64,000 nucleotides of DNA from Gordonia soli NBRC 108243 (GCF_000334455.1 NZ_BANX01000011.1:310001-374000); one strand, 5' to 3'; positions 17,231 to 26,742 are shown, numbered from the stretch's first letter. Numbers and translations are program-made. The notes: generated by a model from the letters alone, not told the origin.

Positions 17231-17869
17231 TCACTGCGGATCGTCGCTCGCCCCGTCCGCACCTGCGGTCGCCGACTCCCCCGACTCCCCTGGCTCGCCG
17301 ACATCGGCGACGCTGGTGTCGGGACGCTTCTCGCCGGGTAAGGGCCGCCCCGGCTCGGGCAGCGACTCCTTGTCGATGAGGTGCTCGAAGGCCAGCAGGT
17401 TGCGCAGCGATTCTCCGCGCGACACCCGCCAGGCCCATTCCCGCCGGATCGAGGTGTAGAAGCCGATCTCGAGAAGGGTGTTGAAGTCGCCGTCGGCGGC
17501 CTCGAGGACCTGGCCGAGGATGCGGTCGATCTCCTCGGCGGTCAGTACGTCGCCGGCGATGCGCCCGACCAGGTAGATGTCGCCGGTGTTGTCGATGGTG
17601 TACGCGACGCCGTACAGACGCCGATTGCGTTTGAGGAGAAAGCGGTACACGCCCTCGTGGTTCTCGTCCGGCCGCCGGCAGACGAAGGCCTCGACGCGCA
17701 CGCCGTGCTGCCCGACGGTCAGCAGGACCGTCGTCTTCAGCTTCCGTTCGCCGGGCAGTTCGAGGATGAGGTGGTCGGCCTCGGAACCGCCGGAGTCCTT
17801 GCGGCTGAACTCGATCTCGCGTTCGGTGAGGGTGGTCTCGAGCAGTTCGACGGTCGCGGTTCGGCTCAC
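17231..17869 (-). CDS. YbjN-domain protein (Rv0487 type)
   Basis: A 212-residue cytosolic protein with a YbjN fold similar to type III secretion chaperones: a helix ([17 protein letters not shown]), a beta-sheet with [20 protein letters not shown], then [20 protein letters not shown] and a helical end with [13 protein letters not shown]. In mycobacteria Rv0487 lies directly after mshA. The GTG at 17869 is chosen because it overlaps the mshA stop by 4 bp (GTGA), the usual sign of coupled translation. The C-terminal 40 residues are Glu/Gly/Ser-rich and probably disordered. Role unknown. Confidence 0.85.
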   Translation of the reverse strand: MSRTATVELLETTLTEREIEFSRKDSGGSEADHLILELPGERKLKTTVLLTVGQHGVRVEAFVCRRPDENHEGVYRFLLKRNRRLYGVAYTIDNTGDIYLVGRIAGDVLTAEEIDRILGQVLEAADGDFNTLLEIGFYTSIRREWAWRVSRGESLRNLLAFEHLIDKESLPEPGRPLPGEKRPDTSVADVGEPGESGESATAGADGASDDPQ

Positions 17870-19209
17870 ACGTTCATCCTCGTTCGACGGCGGCGCCACC
17901 GGCGGGCCGCACGGCGTCCGAGTGCCTGCGCACCGGACGCGGTCCCACCCTGGGCGGCGTGGGACTGCAGTGCCCGCGAGTAGCTGGACAACAACTGGGA
18001 CGCGGTGTGCTCCCAGGAGAACTGTTCGGCGTGGCGTCGGGCGTCTCGCCCCATCGCACGCAGTTGGTCGGGCTGGGCGAGCATCTTCTCCAGCGCGGTG
18101 GTCCAGTCGGCGACGGCGTGCCCCGGCACCAGCAGTCCGGTGCGACCGTTGTCCACGGCCACACCCAAGCCACCGACATCAGCGGCGACCACCGGCGTCC
18201 CGCAGGCCTGGGCCTCGATGGCCACCAGGCCGAAACTCTCCGAATAGCTGGGCACTGCAACCAGATCCGACGCCCGATAGACGAAGGCGAGTCGGTCGTG
18301 GTGCTGCGGGGGCAGAAAGGTCACTGCGTCGGTGATCCCGAGTTCGGCGGCGAGGTCGATCAGCGCGGTGGGACGGGCGAGCCCGGTTCCCGACGGTCCG
18401 CCGACGACCAGCACCCGCAGCCGACGTCCGGACTCGCGTGCCCGCGCGATCAACGGGGCCGCTGCCGACAGCAGGATGTCGGGGGCCTTGAGCGGCTGGA
18501 TGCGGCCGACGAAGGTCAGCACGGTCTCGTCGGGATCGAGGCCGAGGACGCGCCGCGCCTCCTCCTGTGCGCCAGGCGTGTAGCAGTCGAGATCCGCGCC
18601 GGGGGTGACCACGTCGATCCGACCCGGGTCGGCGCTGTACATCGACACCAACTCACCGGCCTCGGTATCGGTGTTGGCGACCAGTCGATCGGCTTCGTCG
18701 ACGACCTGCTGTTCCCCGATCACCCGCAGTCGCGGCTCGGCGGTGTCGCCGTCGGCCAACGCTGCGTTCTTCACCGCGGCGAGCGTGTGCGCGGTGTGCA
18801 CCAGCGGTACACCCCATCGGTCGCGGGCCAGCCAGCCGACCTGGCCGGACAACCAGTAGTGCGAGTGGATCAGGTCGTAGTAACCGGGCGAGTGCATCGC
18901 CTCCGCGCGCAGTACGCCCGCGGTGAATGCGCACAGCTGGGCCGGAAGGTCCTGTTTGTCGAGACCCTCGAACGGACCGGCCACCACGTTGCGCACGGTC
19001 ACCCCCGGGGCCGCCGCGACGACCGGGGCATCCGACGACGACGTGGCCCTGGTGAAGATCTCCACCTCGACGCCGCGCGCGGCGAGCCGTCGGGCGGTCT
19101 GCGAGACGTAGACGTTCATCCCGCCGGCATCCCCGGTCCCCGGCTGCGCAAGCGGTGACGTGTGCACCGAGATGAGCGCGATCCGCCGCGGCATCGGCTG
19201 GGAGGTCAT
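17866..19209 (-). CDS. mshA: D-inositol-3-phosphate glycosyltransferase MshA
   Basis: First committed enzyme of mycothiol synthesis; transfers GlcNAc from UDP-GlcNAc to 1L-myo-inositol 1-phosphate. The 447-residue GT4/GT-B protein opens [20 protein letters not shown] followed by AGGMNVYV, the acceptor and nucleotide loop of MshA. It has [11 protein letters not shown] near 115, [12 protein letters not shown] near 235 and the donor-binding [20 protein letters not shown] near 328 with the two family glutamates. An AAGGTGGGGGG stretch precedes the ATG. It overlaps the YbjN gene by 4 bp. Length and motifs agree with known MshA. Confidence 0.95.
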   Translation of the reverse strand: MTSQPMPRRIALISVHTSPLAQPGTGDAGGMNVYVSQTARRLAARGVEVEIFTRATSSSDAPVVAAAPGVTVRNVVAGPFEGLDKQDLPAQLCAFTAGVLRAEAMHSPGYYDLIHSHYWLSGQVGWLARDRWGVPLVHTAHTLAAVKNAALADGDTAEPRLRVIGEQQVVDEADRLVANTDTEAGELVSMYSADPGRIDVVTPGADLDCYTPGAQEEARRVLGLDPDETVLTFVGRIQPLKAPDILLSAAAPLIARARESGRRLRVLVVGGPSGTGLARPTALIDLAAELGITDAVTFLPPQHHDRLAFVYRASDLVAVPSYSESFGLVAIEAQACGTPVVAADVGGLGVAVDNGRTGLLVPGHAVADWTTALEKMLAQPDQLRAMGRDARRHAEQFSWEHTASQLLSSYSRALQSHAAQGGTASGAQALGRRAARRWRRRRTRMNV

Positions 19210-19308
19210 CCCCCCACCTTAGAGAAATCGCCGTGAGCGGATCGTCGCCGTCCGACATGTCGCTACGCAGGGGTTGACACTATTGCCATTCTGTCTCACT
19301 CTCGATAC

Positions 19309-20559
19309 ATGACAGCGACAGTGTCTGCTCCCCGATCCGAACTGCCCCGTTTCGAGTTGCGCAGCGGACAGACATGGCGGGATCCCTTCGCGATGTACCG
19401 GGCGTTACGGGACCACGCGCCGGTGCACCGCGTCGACGACCCCGACGGTGACTACTGGGTGCTGTCCCGACACGCCGACGTCATCGCGGCCGCCGACGAC
19501 CCGGAGACGTTCTCTTCGGCGCAGGGCCTCACGGTCACCTATGGCGAACTCGAGGCCATCGGGATGGCCGACCACCCGCCGATGGTGATGCAGGACCCGC
19601 CGTCGCACACCGCCTTCCGCAAGCTGGTCGCGCGCGGGTTCACGCCCCGACAGGTGGTCGAGGTCGAGCCGGTGGTGCGAGAGTTCGTCCGAGAGCGCCT
19701 GTCCGACAACACCTTCACCTCTGGTGGCGACATCGTCGGCACACTCTTCAAGCCGTTGCCGAGTATGGTGGTCGCGCACTATCTGGGCGTGCCGGAGTCC
19801 GATCGCGACCGGTTCGACGGGTGGACCGAGGCGATCGTCGGTGCGACCTCGGGCGTCGGCGGCGTGGCAGCGGCCGGCGAGTCGGCCGGAGCCGCGACGA
19901 TGGAGATGCTGGCCTACTTCGCGGAGCTGGTGGAGTACCGACGCCGCAACCCGGGCAACGACACGGTCTCGCAGCTCGTCTCCGCCGGCCTCGCCGACGA
20001 CCCCGAGAATCCGCACGGCCTCCTGTCGATCCTGGCCTTCACCTTCACGATGGTCGCCGGCGGCAACGACACCACCACCGGCATGCTCGGCGGGAGCGTC
20101 GCACTGCTGCACCAGAACCCGGCTCAGCGTCGCATGCTGGTCAACGATCCGGACGCGATCGGGCCGGCTGTCGACGAACTGCTGCGCCTCACCTCCCCGG
20201 TGCAGGGCCTGGCGCGGACGACCACTCGCGACGCCACCTATCCCGACACCCCCGACGGCCCGGTCACGATCCCGGCCGGTCGTAAGGTGCTGCTCTGCTA
20301 CGGCGCGGCCAACCGCGATCCACGTGCGTTCGGCGACGACGCCGAGGAGCTCGACGTGACGCGCAGGCCTCGTCAGATCCTCAGCTTCAGCCATGGCAAC
20401 CACCATTGCCTGGGTGCCGCGGCAGCGCGGATGCAGGCCCGCGTCACCTTGACCGAACTCCTCGCCCGACATCCCGAATTCTCGGTGGACGTCGACGGAA
20501 TCCGCTGGGCAGAAGGAAATTACGTCCGCCGTCCGATCCATGTCCCCTTCCATGCCTGA
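19309..20559 (+). CDS. Cytochrome P450 monooxygenase
   Basis: A 416-residue soluble bacterial P450. The I-helix motif is AGGNDTTTG, the K-helix ExxR motif is ELLR in VDELLRLTSPV, and the heme loop FSHGNHHCLGAA places the Cys ligand at residue 367. No redox partner gene is adjacent, so ferredoxin and reductase must act in trans. A TetR gene follows and overlaps, recalling the CYP144/TetR neighbourhood of M. tuberculosis, although there the genes are divergent; subfamily is not claimed. TTGACA at 19274 could be a -35 element. No KstR box is seen upstream. Substrate unknown. Confidence 0.92.
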   Translation: MTATVSAPRSELPRFELRSGQTWRDPFAMYRALRDHAPVHRVDDPDGDYWVLSRHADVIAAADDPETFSSAQGLTVTYGELEAIGMADHPPMVMQDPPSHTAFRKLVARGFTPRQVVEVEPVVREFVRERLSDNTFTSGGDIVGTLFKPLPSMVVAHYLGVPESDRDRFDGWTEAIVGATSGVGGVAAAGESAGAATMEMLAYFAELVEYRRRNPGNDTVSQLVSAGLADDPENPHGLLSILAFTFTMVAGGNDTTTGMLGGSVALLHQNPAQRRMLVNDPDAIGPAVDELLRLTSPVQGLARTTTRDATYPDTPDGPVTIPAGRKVLLCYGAANRDPRAFGDDAEELDVTRRPRQILSFSHGNHHCLGAAAARMQARVTLTELLARHPEFSVDVDGIRWAEGNYVRRPIHVPFHA

Positions 20560-21160
20560 TCGCGACACGGCGCGTCGGCGGCCCCCGGACTGGCTGGCCT
20601 CCGATCGCACCGACCTCGCGCGGGAGAAGATCCTCGACGTCGCCGCAGATCTCTTCGTGACCGACGGGGTGGCGGCGGTCACGATGCGTGGGCTCGCGGG
20701 GGCGGTCGGCTGCTCGCGCGCCACCCTCTACCGCTACTTCCCCAACAAGTCCGAGGTGCTGGCCGCGTACGTCGAACGCGCCGCACTCACGCTCGGAGCC
20801 GCCATCGCCGACGATCTCCACGGCCCGGGCACCCCCGGCGACCGACTGATCCGTGCGATCTCCGCGGCGGTGTCCGGGGTGCGCGACCATCCGGCCCTGG
20901 CCGCCTGGTTCACGCCCGACGCGTCCGGCGATGCGGCCCAGATCGCAGTGCTGTCACCGGGTATCGAGGCCATCGCGACCGGGTTCCTACGCGAGATCGC
21001 CCCGGACGGCAGCGAGGCGGACCGCGTCACGCGAGCACGGTGGCTCGTCCGGGTGATCCTCTCGCTGCTGTCGACCCCGGGAACCGATGCCGCCGACGAG
21101 CGGGCGATGATCGAGCGGTTCGTGCTGCCGGTCGTGTTGCCGGACGGTCGGGCCGGCTGA
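20540..21160 (+). CDS. TetR-family transcriptional regulator
   Basis: A 206-residue regulator with REKILDVAADLFVTDGVAAV and MRGLAGAVGCSRATLYRYFP as its helix-turn-helix domain. The reading frame starts inside the end of the P450 gene: either ATG at 20540 (20-bp overlap) or ATG at 20552 (8-bp overlap); no strong ribosome-binding site separates them, so coupled translation is likely. Co-transcription suggests that it controls the P450 operon itself or a linked pathway. Its stop codon and the stop of the convergent SGNH gene form a short palindrome. Confidence 0.85.
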   Translation: MSPSMPDRDTARRRPPDWLASDRTDLAREKILDVAADLFVTDGVAAVTMRGLAGAVGCSRATLYRYFPNKSEVLAAYVERAALTLGAAIADDLHGPGTPGDRLIRAISAAVSGVRDHPALAAWFTPDASGDAAQIAVLSPGIEAIATGFLREIAPDGSEADRVTRARWLVRVILSLLSTPGTDAADERAMIERFVLPVVLPDGRAG

Positions 21161-21164
21161 GCGG

Positions 21165-22076
21165 TCAGCGACCGTCGCTGCGCCGCAGGGCGTCCAGGAC
21201 TAGACGCGCCACCCCCGCCTTGCCGCGCGGGTTCAGGTGGAACGGCGCCGGCGGCTGCGCGCCGTACAGCCATGGACTCGACGAGCAGACCGTATGCGCT
21301 GCACCGCTCTTGGAGACCGTGACCAGCAAGGCGCGGGACTCTCGGGCCGCCGTGGCGGTCACCGCGACGAGACGGTCGTAGATCCGCACCGTCTCGGCGG
21401 TCTCGGCGGTCGAGAGTCCGAGTGCCCCACACCGGGGCCCGCTCGGATCGATCAGCGGCGGATAGTCGACGAGCACGATGGTCGCGCGCGGGGCGCGGGC
21501 ACGTACGGCTTCGACGACTGCGACCAGCGAGTTCTGAACAGCGACATAGTCGCCCGACGTCGGCTCCGGCCGGGCCCGCGCGGGCGGGCAGCCGTGGATC
21601 GCCACCGAGCGGGCCGCGATCTGGTTGCGACAGCTGTGTGCCGCCACCCGACCGACGTAGGAGATGTCGTTGCCGCCGATGGTGATGGTGACCAGTCCAG
21701 TGTCGGGGGTGACGGCGTCGATCTGCGGGGCCCGAGCTGCCGGGAGTTGCGGGACCGAGAGGATGTTCGCGGTGGTCGCGCCCGAGCAACTGGCGTCGGC
21801 CAGCCGGAAGTGTCGGGCGGCCGCGACCTGATGCGGGTAGTTGTCCGCGGTCCGCAGGCACCGACGGTCGGCGAGCGGCGAGGAGCCCGGTCCGGCCGCG
21901 TACGAGCTGCCCAGTGCGACGTACTTCAGGTGTCGGGGCTGCACGGGCGCGGGCGCTGCCTCTCGTGCCTGTTCGCCACCGCCGCCGACGAGCGCGACGA
22001 CCGATCCGACGAGCGCGACGAGTACGGCCATCGAGGCCAGCACGACGACGATCCGTCGGGTGCCGATGGCTTTCAC
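21165..22076 (-). CDS. Exported SGNH/GDSL-family esterase
   Basis: A 303-residue protein with an N-terminal signal or anchor (MKAIGTRRIVVVLASMAVLV) and a SGNH hydrolase domain: block I YVALGSSYAAGPGSS with the nucleophile Ser, a Cys-rich DASCSGATTANIL, block III TITIGGNDISY, and block V HLNPRGKAGV with the catalytic His. Six Cys in the domain suggest disulfides, consistent with export; Rv0518 of M. tuberculosis is of this type. The GTG at 22076 is chosen because it gives a typical signal peptide; an ATG at 22106 is an alternative. It is expected to hydrolyse an ester outside the cytoplasmic membrane. Confidence 0.82.
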   Translation of the reverse strand: MKAIGTRRIVVVLASMAVLVALVGSVVALVGGGGEQAREAAPAPVQPRHLKYVALGSSYAAGPGSSPLADRRCLRTADNYPHQVAAARHFRLADASCSGATTANILSVPQLPAARAPQIDAVTPDTGLVTITIGGNDISYVGRVAAHSCRNQIAARSVAIHGCPPARARPEPTSGDYVAVQNSLVAVVEAVRARAPRATIVLVDYPPLIDPSGPRCGALGLSTAETAETVRIYDRLVAVTATAARESRALLVTVSKSGAAHTVCSSSPWLYGAQPPAPFHLNPRGKAGVARLVLDALRRSDGR

Positions 22077-22352
22077 GAGGGAAGTCTCACACAGTCGGCT
22101 CCGCATCACCGGCCACGCGCCGATCGCAGTGGTGTGACAGACATCTGATCCCCCTGCGTGCATGCGGTCACCGGCGTGAGAGCTGCACGCCACCAGTCAG
22201 ATCGCCGGTGCGCGGTCGGTCGTTACGTGTCGTCGTCCCGTGCTCCCGCCGCAGGTGGTCCTCCGGTGGACGCACCGATCGGCGTGTTCTCGGATCGAGC
22301 GATCACCCCGGGATTGGCTCCGCACCGACGGGCTCGTCTACGCTCTTCTCGG

Positions 22353-22367
22353 TAACGGTTGTCATTA
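22353..22367. promoter_or_regulatory. Possible Zur operator upstream of the zinc importer
   Basis: TAACGGTTGTCATTA resembles the core of actinobacterial Zur boxes, which contain an AT-rich inverted repeat around TGTCAT. It ends 17 bp before the znuA start codon. The match is judged by eye only. Confidence 0.45.
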
Positions 22368-22384
22368 TTCAAAGGAGTCCGCCG

Positions 22385-23380
22385 ATGAGGCCGCCCCGCA
22401 CTCGTCTCACCCTTGCCCTTGTGGGTCTGGCCTCGACCGCGACCCTCGCGCTCGCCGGCTGTTCCGGCGGCGGCTCCACCGACGGAACCCCGACCGTCGT
22501 CACGTCCACCGACGTGTGGGCCTCGGTCGCATCGGCAGTCGCCGGCGACAAGGCGGACGTCACCGCGCTCTACACATCGTCCGAGGGCGACCCCCACGAG
22601 TTCGAGCCGTCGGCGTCGGACACGGCGAAAGCTGCCGACGCCCAGGTGGTCCTCATCAACGGCGGCCACTACGACTCCTACCTCGAGGACGCCCCCAAGG
22701 CCGATGGCGCAACGGTCGTCAACGCCTTCGACCTGCTCTCCGATGACGAGCACGAGCACGCCGCGGAGCACGGCTCCGAGAGCGAGCACGCTGATGACCA
22801 CGCCGAGTCGGGCGAGGGCCACGCACACAACCACGGTGAGACCAACGAGCACGTCTTCTACGACCTCGTCGTCGTGGGCCAGGTCGCCGACAAGGTCGCC
22901 GACGCGCTGGCCGAGAAGTCGCCCGACAACGCGCAGTTCTTCCGCGACAACGCCAAGAAGTTCACCGAGCAGATCGACGGGCTCCGCGCCAAGCTCGCCC
23001 AGATCAAGCGCGCCCACAACGGCACCGACGTCGCCCAGACCGAGCCGCTCGCCGGCTACATGCTGACCGAGGCCGGGCTGAAAGACGTCGCGCCTGCCGG
23101 CTTCACCGAGGCCGTCGAGGGTGGTCAGTCACCGTCCGCCGCCGACCGCGCGGCCATGGAGGACCTGCTGCGCACCAGGACCGCGAAGACCTTCGTCTAC
23201 AACACGCAGGCCGTCGACCCGGTGACCGAGGCGTTGCTGGCGCTCGCAAAATCTGCCAACGTTCCGGTCGTGGAGTTCACCGAGACCCTGCCCACCGGTG
23301 TCACGTCCTACATCGACTGGCAGTCCAAGCAGATCGACGCGTTGAGCGGCGCGCTCACCGCGTCCGGCAATGCCCGCTGA
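22385..23380 (+). CDS. znuA: Zinc ABC transporter substrate-binding lipoprotein
   Basis: A 331-residue cluster A-I (TroA/ZnuA) metal-binding lipoprotein. The signal peptide ends in the lipobox LALAGCSGG (Cys about residue 25). Metal ligand positions include H in EGDPHEFEP, H in NEHVFYDLVVVG and the C-terminal region. Between them is a His/Glu/Asp-rich loop (about residues 118-155, with some ten His), the hallmark that separates zinc from manganese binders. ATG at 22385 follows AAAGGAG. It overlaps the ATPase gene by 11 bp. The operon order is binding protein, ATPase, permease. Confidence 0.9.
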   Translation: MRPPRTRLTLALVGLASTATLALAGCSGGGSTDGTPTVVTSTDVWASVASAVAGDKADVTALYTSSEGDPHEFEPSASDTAKAADAQVVLINGGHYDSYLEDAPKADGATVVNAFDLLSDDEHEHAAEHGSESEHADDHAESGEGHAHNHGETNEHVFYDLVVVGQVADKVADALAEKSPDNAQFFRDNAKKFTEQIDGLRAKLAQIKRAHNGTDVAQTEPLAGYMLTEAGLKDVAPAGFTEAVEGGQSPSAADRAAMEDLLRTRTAKTFVYNTQAVDPVTEALLALAKSANVPVVEFTETLPTGVTSYIDWQSKQIDALSGALTASGNAR

Positions 23381-24212
23381 TCCGACCGATCCCGGGACCG
23401 GCGCCGACAAGGCCACCTCGTCGGCGCCGGTCGCGGTGTTCGACCATGCCCGCCTGGCGTTCGGTGGCCGTGTGCTCTGGGATGAGCTCGACCTGAGCAT
23501 CGGCCGCGGCGAGTTCGTCGCGGTACTCGGCCCCAACGGCTCCGGCAAGACCTCTTTCCTGCGCTGCCTCTTGGGCCAGTACGCGTTGACCGGCGGAACG
23601 CTGCAGGTCACCGACGCCATCGGGTACATCCCGCAACAGCATGCCGACGACGCCGACCCGATGGCCGTACGCGGTCGCGATCTGGTCGGCTTCGGCGTGG
23701 ACGGACGCCGCTGGGGGCTCGGCATCCGCGGCCGTCGTCGGCGCCGTGAGCTCGTCGACCACGCGCTCGCGCAGGTCGACGCGACCGCGTTCGCCGACGC
23801 TCCGGTCGGCGTGCTCTCCGGTGGGGAGCAACAGCGACTGCGGGTCGCGCAGGCCCTCACCGGCGATCCCGAGCTCCTGCTCTGCGACGAACCGCTCGCC
23901 AGCCTCGATCCGACGAACCAGCGACGGGTGGTCGACCTGATCGATGCCCGCCGCCGCTCGGCAGGCACGTCGATCGTCTTCGTCACCCACGAGATCAACC
24001 CGGTCCTGCCCGTCGTCGACAAGGTCCTCTACCTCGTCGGCGGCCGGTTCCGGATCGGCACACCCGACGAGGTGATGACCACGGCGACCCTGTCGGAGCT
24101 GTACGGCAGTGATGTCGAGGTCATCCGGGTCAACGACCGCCTGGTGGTGATCGGCGGCGAGGACGCCGTCCACCACTGTGTCGACGCCACCGTCGAGGAG
24201 ATCGCCCCGTGA
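23370..24212 (+). CDS. znuC: Zinc ABC transporter ATP-binding protein
   Basis: A 280-residue ABC ATPase: Walker A GPNGSGKT (about 56-63), Q-loop region YIPQQHAD, signature LSGGEQQRLRVAQAL near 149, Walker B LLLCDEPLASLD, and H-loop VTHE. It powers uptake through the adjacent permease. The first 20 residues are an extra hydrophilic tail. An Arg-rich insertion (RGRRRRREL, about 121-129) lies between the Q-loop and signature. Overlaps both neighbours (11 bp with znuA, 4 bp GTGA with znuB), so the three genes form one coupled operon. Confidence 0.92.
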   Translation: MPADPTDPGTGADKATSSAPVAVFDHARLAFGGRVLWDELDLSIGRGEFVAVLGPNGSGKTSFLRCLLGQYALTGGTLQVTDAIGYIPQQHADDADPMAVRGRDLVGFGVDGRRWGLGIRGRRRRRELVDHALAQVDATAFADAPVGVLSGGEQQRLRVAQALTGDPELLLCDEPLASLDPTNQRRVVDLIDARRRSAGTSIVFVTHEINPVLPVVDKVLYLVGGRFRIGTPDEVMTTATLSELYGSDVEVIRVNDRLVVIGGEDAVHHCVDATVEEIAP

Positions 24213-25096
24213 TCGGTTCGACCACGCCGTCGGTGATCTCGCTCGCGGCCGATCGGCGGTTCAGCGACCTGTGGGATCTCGGCGAGACGGCGAAACTCCT
24301 CCAGTACGAGTTCGTCTGGCAGGCCATCCTCGCGCTGGCCCTGCTCGGCCTGCTCGGCGGCGTCCTCGCGCCCCTCATCGTCGCGCGGCAGATGTCCTTC
24401 GCCGTGCACGGTGTCAGCGAACTGTCGGTGACCGGCGCGGCCGCAGCGCTGTTGATCGGGTTCAGCGTCAACATCGGCGGCGTCCTGGGCGCTGTGATCG
24501 CGGCCGGCGTGTTCGGGTTCCTGGGTAACAAGGCCCGCGAACGCGATTCGGTGATCGGTGTCGTCATGGCCTTCGGCCTCGGCCTCGGCGTGCTCTTCCT
24601 GGCGCTCTACGGGCGCGTCGGCACGGGGTTCGCCTTGCTCACCGGCCAGGTCGTCAGCGTGGGCGTCCAAGGTCTCACCGCCATCGCCATCACCACCGCG
24701 ATCGTCCTCGGCGTGCTGGCGGTGATCTATCGACCGCTGCTGTTCTCGTCGGTCGATCCCCGCGTCGCCGAGGCGCAGGGGGTGCCGCTGAAGGCTCTGT
24801 CGATCGTGTTCGCACTGCTGATGGGCCTGGCCTGCGCGCAGGGGGTGCAGATCATCGGCGCCCTGCTGGTCATGTCGCTGATGATCACGCCGGGTGCGGC
24901 CGCTGCCCGACTCTCGTCCAACCCGACGGTCGTGATCGGGTTGTCGGTGGTGTTCGCGGAGGTCGCAGCGGTCGGCGGATTGCTGCTGTCGTTGGCGCCC
25001 AAGCTGCCGGTGTCGGTGTTCGTCACCACCATCTCGTTCGTGATCTACCTGGTGTGCCGCTGGGTGGGCAGCCGTCGGACCGTCGTCACGCGCTGA
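24209..25096 (+). CDS. znuB: Zinc ABC transporter permease
   Basis: A 295-residue ABC-3 family permease with about eight hydrophobic segments, beginning after a short cytosolic stretch (LQYEFVWQAILALALLGLLG). QMSFAVHGVSELSVTGAAAALL and the Gly-rich GVQIIGALLVMSLMITPGA match the ABC-3 consensus for zinc and manganese systems. Starts with a GTG that overlaps the ATPase stop. Its last codons and stop are the first copy of a 20-bp tandem repeat (25085-25138), an odd 3' end that suggests local duplication. Confidence 0.92.
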   Translation: MIGSTTPSVISLAADRRFSDLWDLGETAKLLQYEFVWQAILALALLGLLGGVLAPLIVARQMSFAVHGVSELSVTGAAAALLIGFSVNIGGVLGAVIAAGVFGFLGNKARERDSVIGVVMAFGLGLGVLFLALYGRVGTGFALLTGQVVSVGVQGLTAIAITTAIVLGVLAVIYRPLLFSSVDPRVAEAQGVPLKALSIVFALLMGLACAQGVQIIGALLVMSLMITPGAAAARLSSNPTVVIGLSVVFAEVAAVGGLLLSLAPKLPVSVFVTTISFVIYLVCRWVGSRRTVVTR

Positions 25097-25138
25097 TCGA
25101 CACCGTCACGCGCTGATCTGGCCCGTCACGCGCTGATC
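25085..25138. repeat. Three 20-bp tandem copies beginning in the znuB stop region
   Basis: GTCACGCGCTGATC starts at 25085, 25105 and 25125. The first copy encodes the end of ZnuB (Val-Thr-Arg-stop); the next two repeat the same bases, including TGA, beyond the gene. Only the bases between copies vary. Confidence 0.9.
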
Positions 25139-25165
25139 TGGCTCACACCGACCGTCGGGCACGGC

Positions 25166-25747
25166 TCACTCCTCGGGGCCGCCGGGGTTGCATCGAGTCT
25201 GGATCATCACCTGTTCGGTGACCACCGGTCGGGACGGTTCGAGGTTCCAACTCGGCTTGCCGGGGTCGACCGCGCGGGCGAAGTTCCAGTGACAGTCGAA
25301 CTGCGCCTGCATACCCGGCGTGTCCGCGGTCGGGTCCTTCGCGACGACCTCGCGCCAGGCCTCGGCCGCGCCGCCATCGGCCGTCGACGACCGTCCGTTG
25401 GGAGTCGGCGTGACCTGCAGACTCCTCCCGACGGCGGTGTCGGCCCAGGTCACATGGTCGATGTAGGGCGGGGGATACGGGTCGGCCGTGGGTCTCCCGC
25501 TGGTCGCGGCGCCCTCGGTGCTGTCAGCAGCCTCGGCGTCCTCGGTGTCGGACCACCCGGGCTGATCCGGCCCGGCTGCACCCGATGCGGAGGTCGGTGC
25601 CGCACTCGACACGGCGGTCGGCCCCGACGAACTCGGCACCGACTCCGAACATCCCGCGAGGAAGGTCATAGCCCCGACGACGACCGCCACCACCACCACC
25701 ACCCGTCGCGGCACTCGTTGCGCTATCGAGTTCCAACTGTTCCCCAT
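25166..25747 (-). CDS. DUF2599-domain lipoprotein
   Basis: A 193-residue protein with a lipoprotein signal (VVVVVAVVVGAMTFLAGCSES; keep lipid Cys near residue 33), a Ser/Ala/Pro-rich linker of about 60 residues, and a C-terminal domain with IDHVTWADTAVGRSLQVTPT and GMQAQFDCHWNFA, matching the DUF2599 pattern found in actinobacterial exported proteins. Two Cys in the domain could form a disulfide. The ATG at 25747 gives a compact signal peptide; upstream ATGs at 25759 and 25771 are possible. Divergent from an alpha/beta hydrolase. Function unknown. Confidence 0.72.
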   Translation of the reverse strand: MGNSWNSIAQRVPRRVVVVVAVVVGAMTFLAGCSESVPSSSGPTAVSSAAPTSASGAAGPDQPGWSDTEDAEAADSTEGAATSGRPTADPYPPPYIDHVTWADTAVGRSLQVTPTPNGRSSTADGGAAEAWREVVAKDPTADTPGMQAQFDCHWNFARAVDPGKPSWNLEPSRPVVTEQVMIQTRCNPGGPEE

Positions 25748-25917
25748 CGACCGGACCATGTCTGGGACCATAGCGCCATGGCCAACGCCGTCCGGTCCGC
25801 CGCAGCTCACGTCGCCGACGTGCGGCACAGCGATGGCACCGAGCCCTCCGCCGTCGGACGGGACCGTCGCTCCGCACCCGCTGTCGACGGTCGGGGCGCC
25901 GACTCCTCCGGTCGTCG

Positions 25918-26730
25918 ATGAGCACGTCGATGCACGGCGTCCGCGTGGGTGATGTGGTCGACGGCGGCACATACGTCGATGTCGCGGGGCGACCGATCTG
26001 GCACTTCGTCGACGGCGAACCGTCGGGGCCGCCGACGGTCCTGCTCCACGGCGCCTTCGCATCCGCAGCCACCTGGGGTGCACAGATCCCCGACTTCCTC
26101 GGTGGCGGTCTCCGGCTGTACGTCCCGGAACGGAGTGGGCACGGGCACTCCCCCGACGGTCCGGAACCGTTCACCTACGAGTCGATGGCCGACGAGCTGA
26201 TCGCCTATCTCGACGGGGTCGTCGGCGGCCCGGCCCATCTCGTCGGATGGAGCGACGGGTCGGTGGTGGCACTGCTGGTCGCTTACCGGCGACCCGACCT
26301 CGTGAACCGGATGGTGGTGTTCGGCCAGTTCTACAACCAGGCCGGGCGAGAGGCGGACGAGTTCTCGGAGCTGCTGCGACGGCGCGATCCGCACACAGTC
26401 GACGTACTCCGTGCCGACTACGCGACCAACTCCCCCGATGGCGCCGACCACTTCGACGTGGTCCTCGACAAAGAACTCGCGCTGATCGCTCGCGCCCCCG
26501 ACTACGACCTGCGCGGGTTGTCCGGGATCACTGCACCGACGCTGGTCGTCCAGGGTGACCACGACGTCGTGCGTCTCGAGCACAGCGTCGAGCTGGTCCG
26601 CAATCTGCCGGCGGGACGCCTGGCCGTGCTGCCGGGTACGCACATCCTTCCGGTGGAAGCACCCGAGCTGTTCAACCCTCTGGTGCTGTCGTTCCTGGCC
26701 CTGGATCCGCCGCGACGCTGGCTGCCCTGA
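25918..26730 (+). CDS. Alpha/beta-hydrolase fold protein
   Basis: A 270-residue cytosolic hydrolase. The oxyanion-hole strand is TVLLHGAFASAATW (about 41-54), the nucleophile elbow LVGWSDGSVVALLVA puts the Ser near residue 113, and the C-terminal TLVVQGDHDVVRLEHS and GTHILPVEAPELF supply the Asp and His of the triad. The family covers esterases, lactonases and C-C hydrolases; nothing in the context fixes the substrate. A second ATG four codons in is an alternative start. It converges with a carboxylesterase gene across a short tandem repeat. Confidence 0.82.
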   Translation: MSTSMHGVRVGDVVDGGTYVDVAGRPIWHFVDGEPSGPPTVLLHGAFASAATWGAQIPDFLGGGLRLYVPERSGHGHSPDGPEPFTYESMADELIAYLDGVVGGPAHLVGWSDGSVVALLVAYRRPDLVNRMVVFGQFYNQAGREADEFSELLRRRDPHTVDVLRADYATNSPDGADHFDVVLDKELALIARAPDYDLRGLSGITAPTLVVQGDHDVVRLEHSVELVRNLPAGRLAVLPGTHILPVEAPELFNPLVLSFLALDPPRRWLP

Positions 26731-26742
26731 GCGGCGCCCCGC

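Noticed and set aside
19260-19309. KstR operator upstream of the P450
   Set aside because: No match to TnnAACnnGTTnnA; only a TTGACA -35-like hexamer is present.
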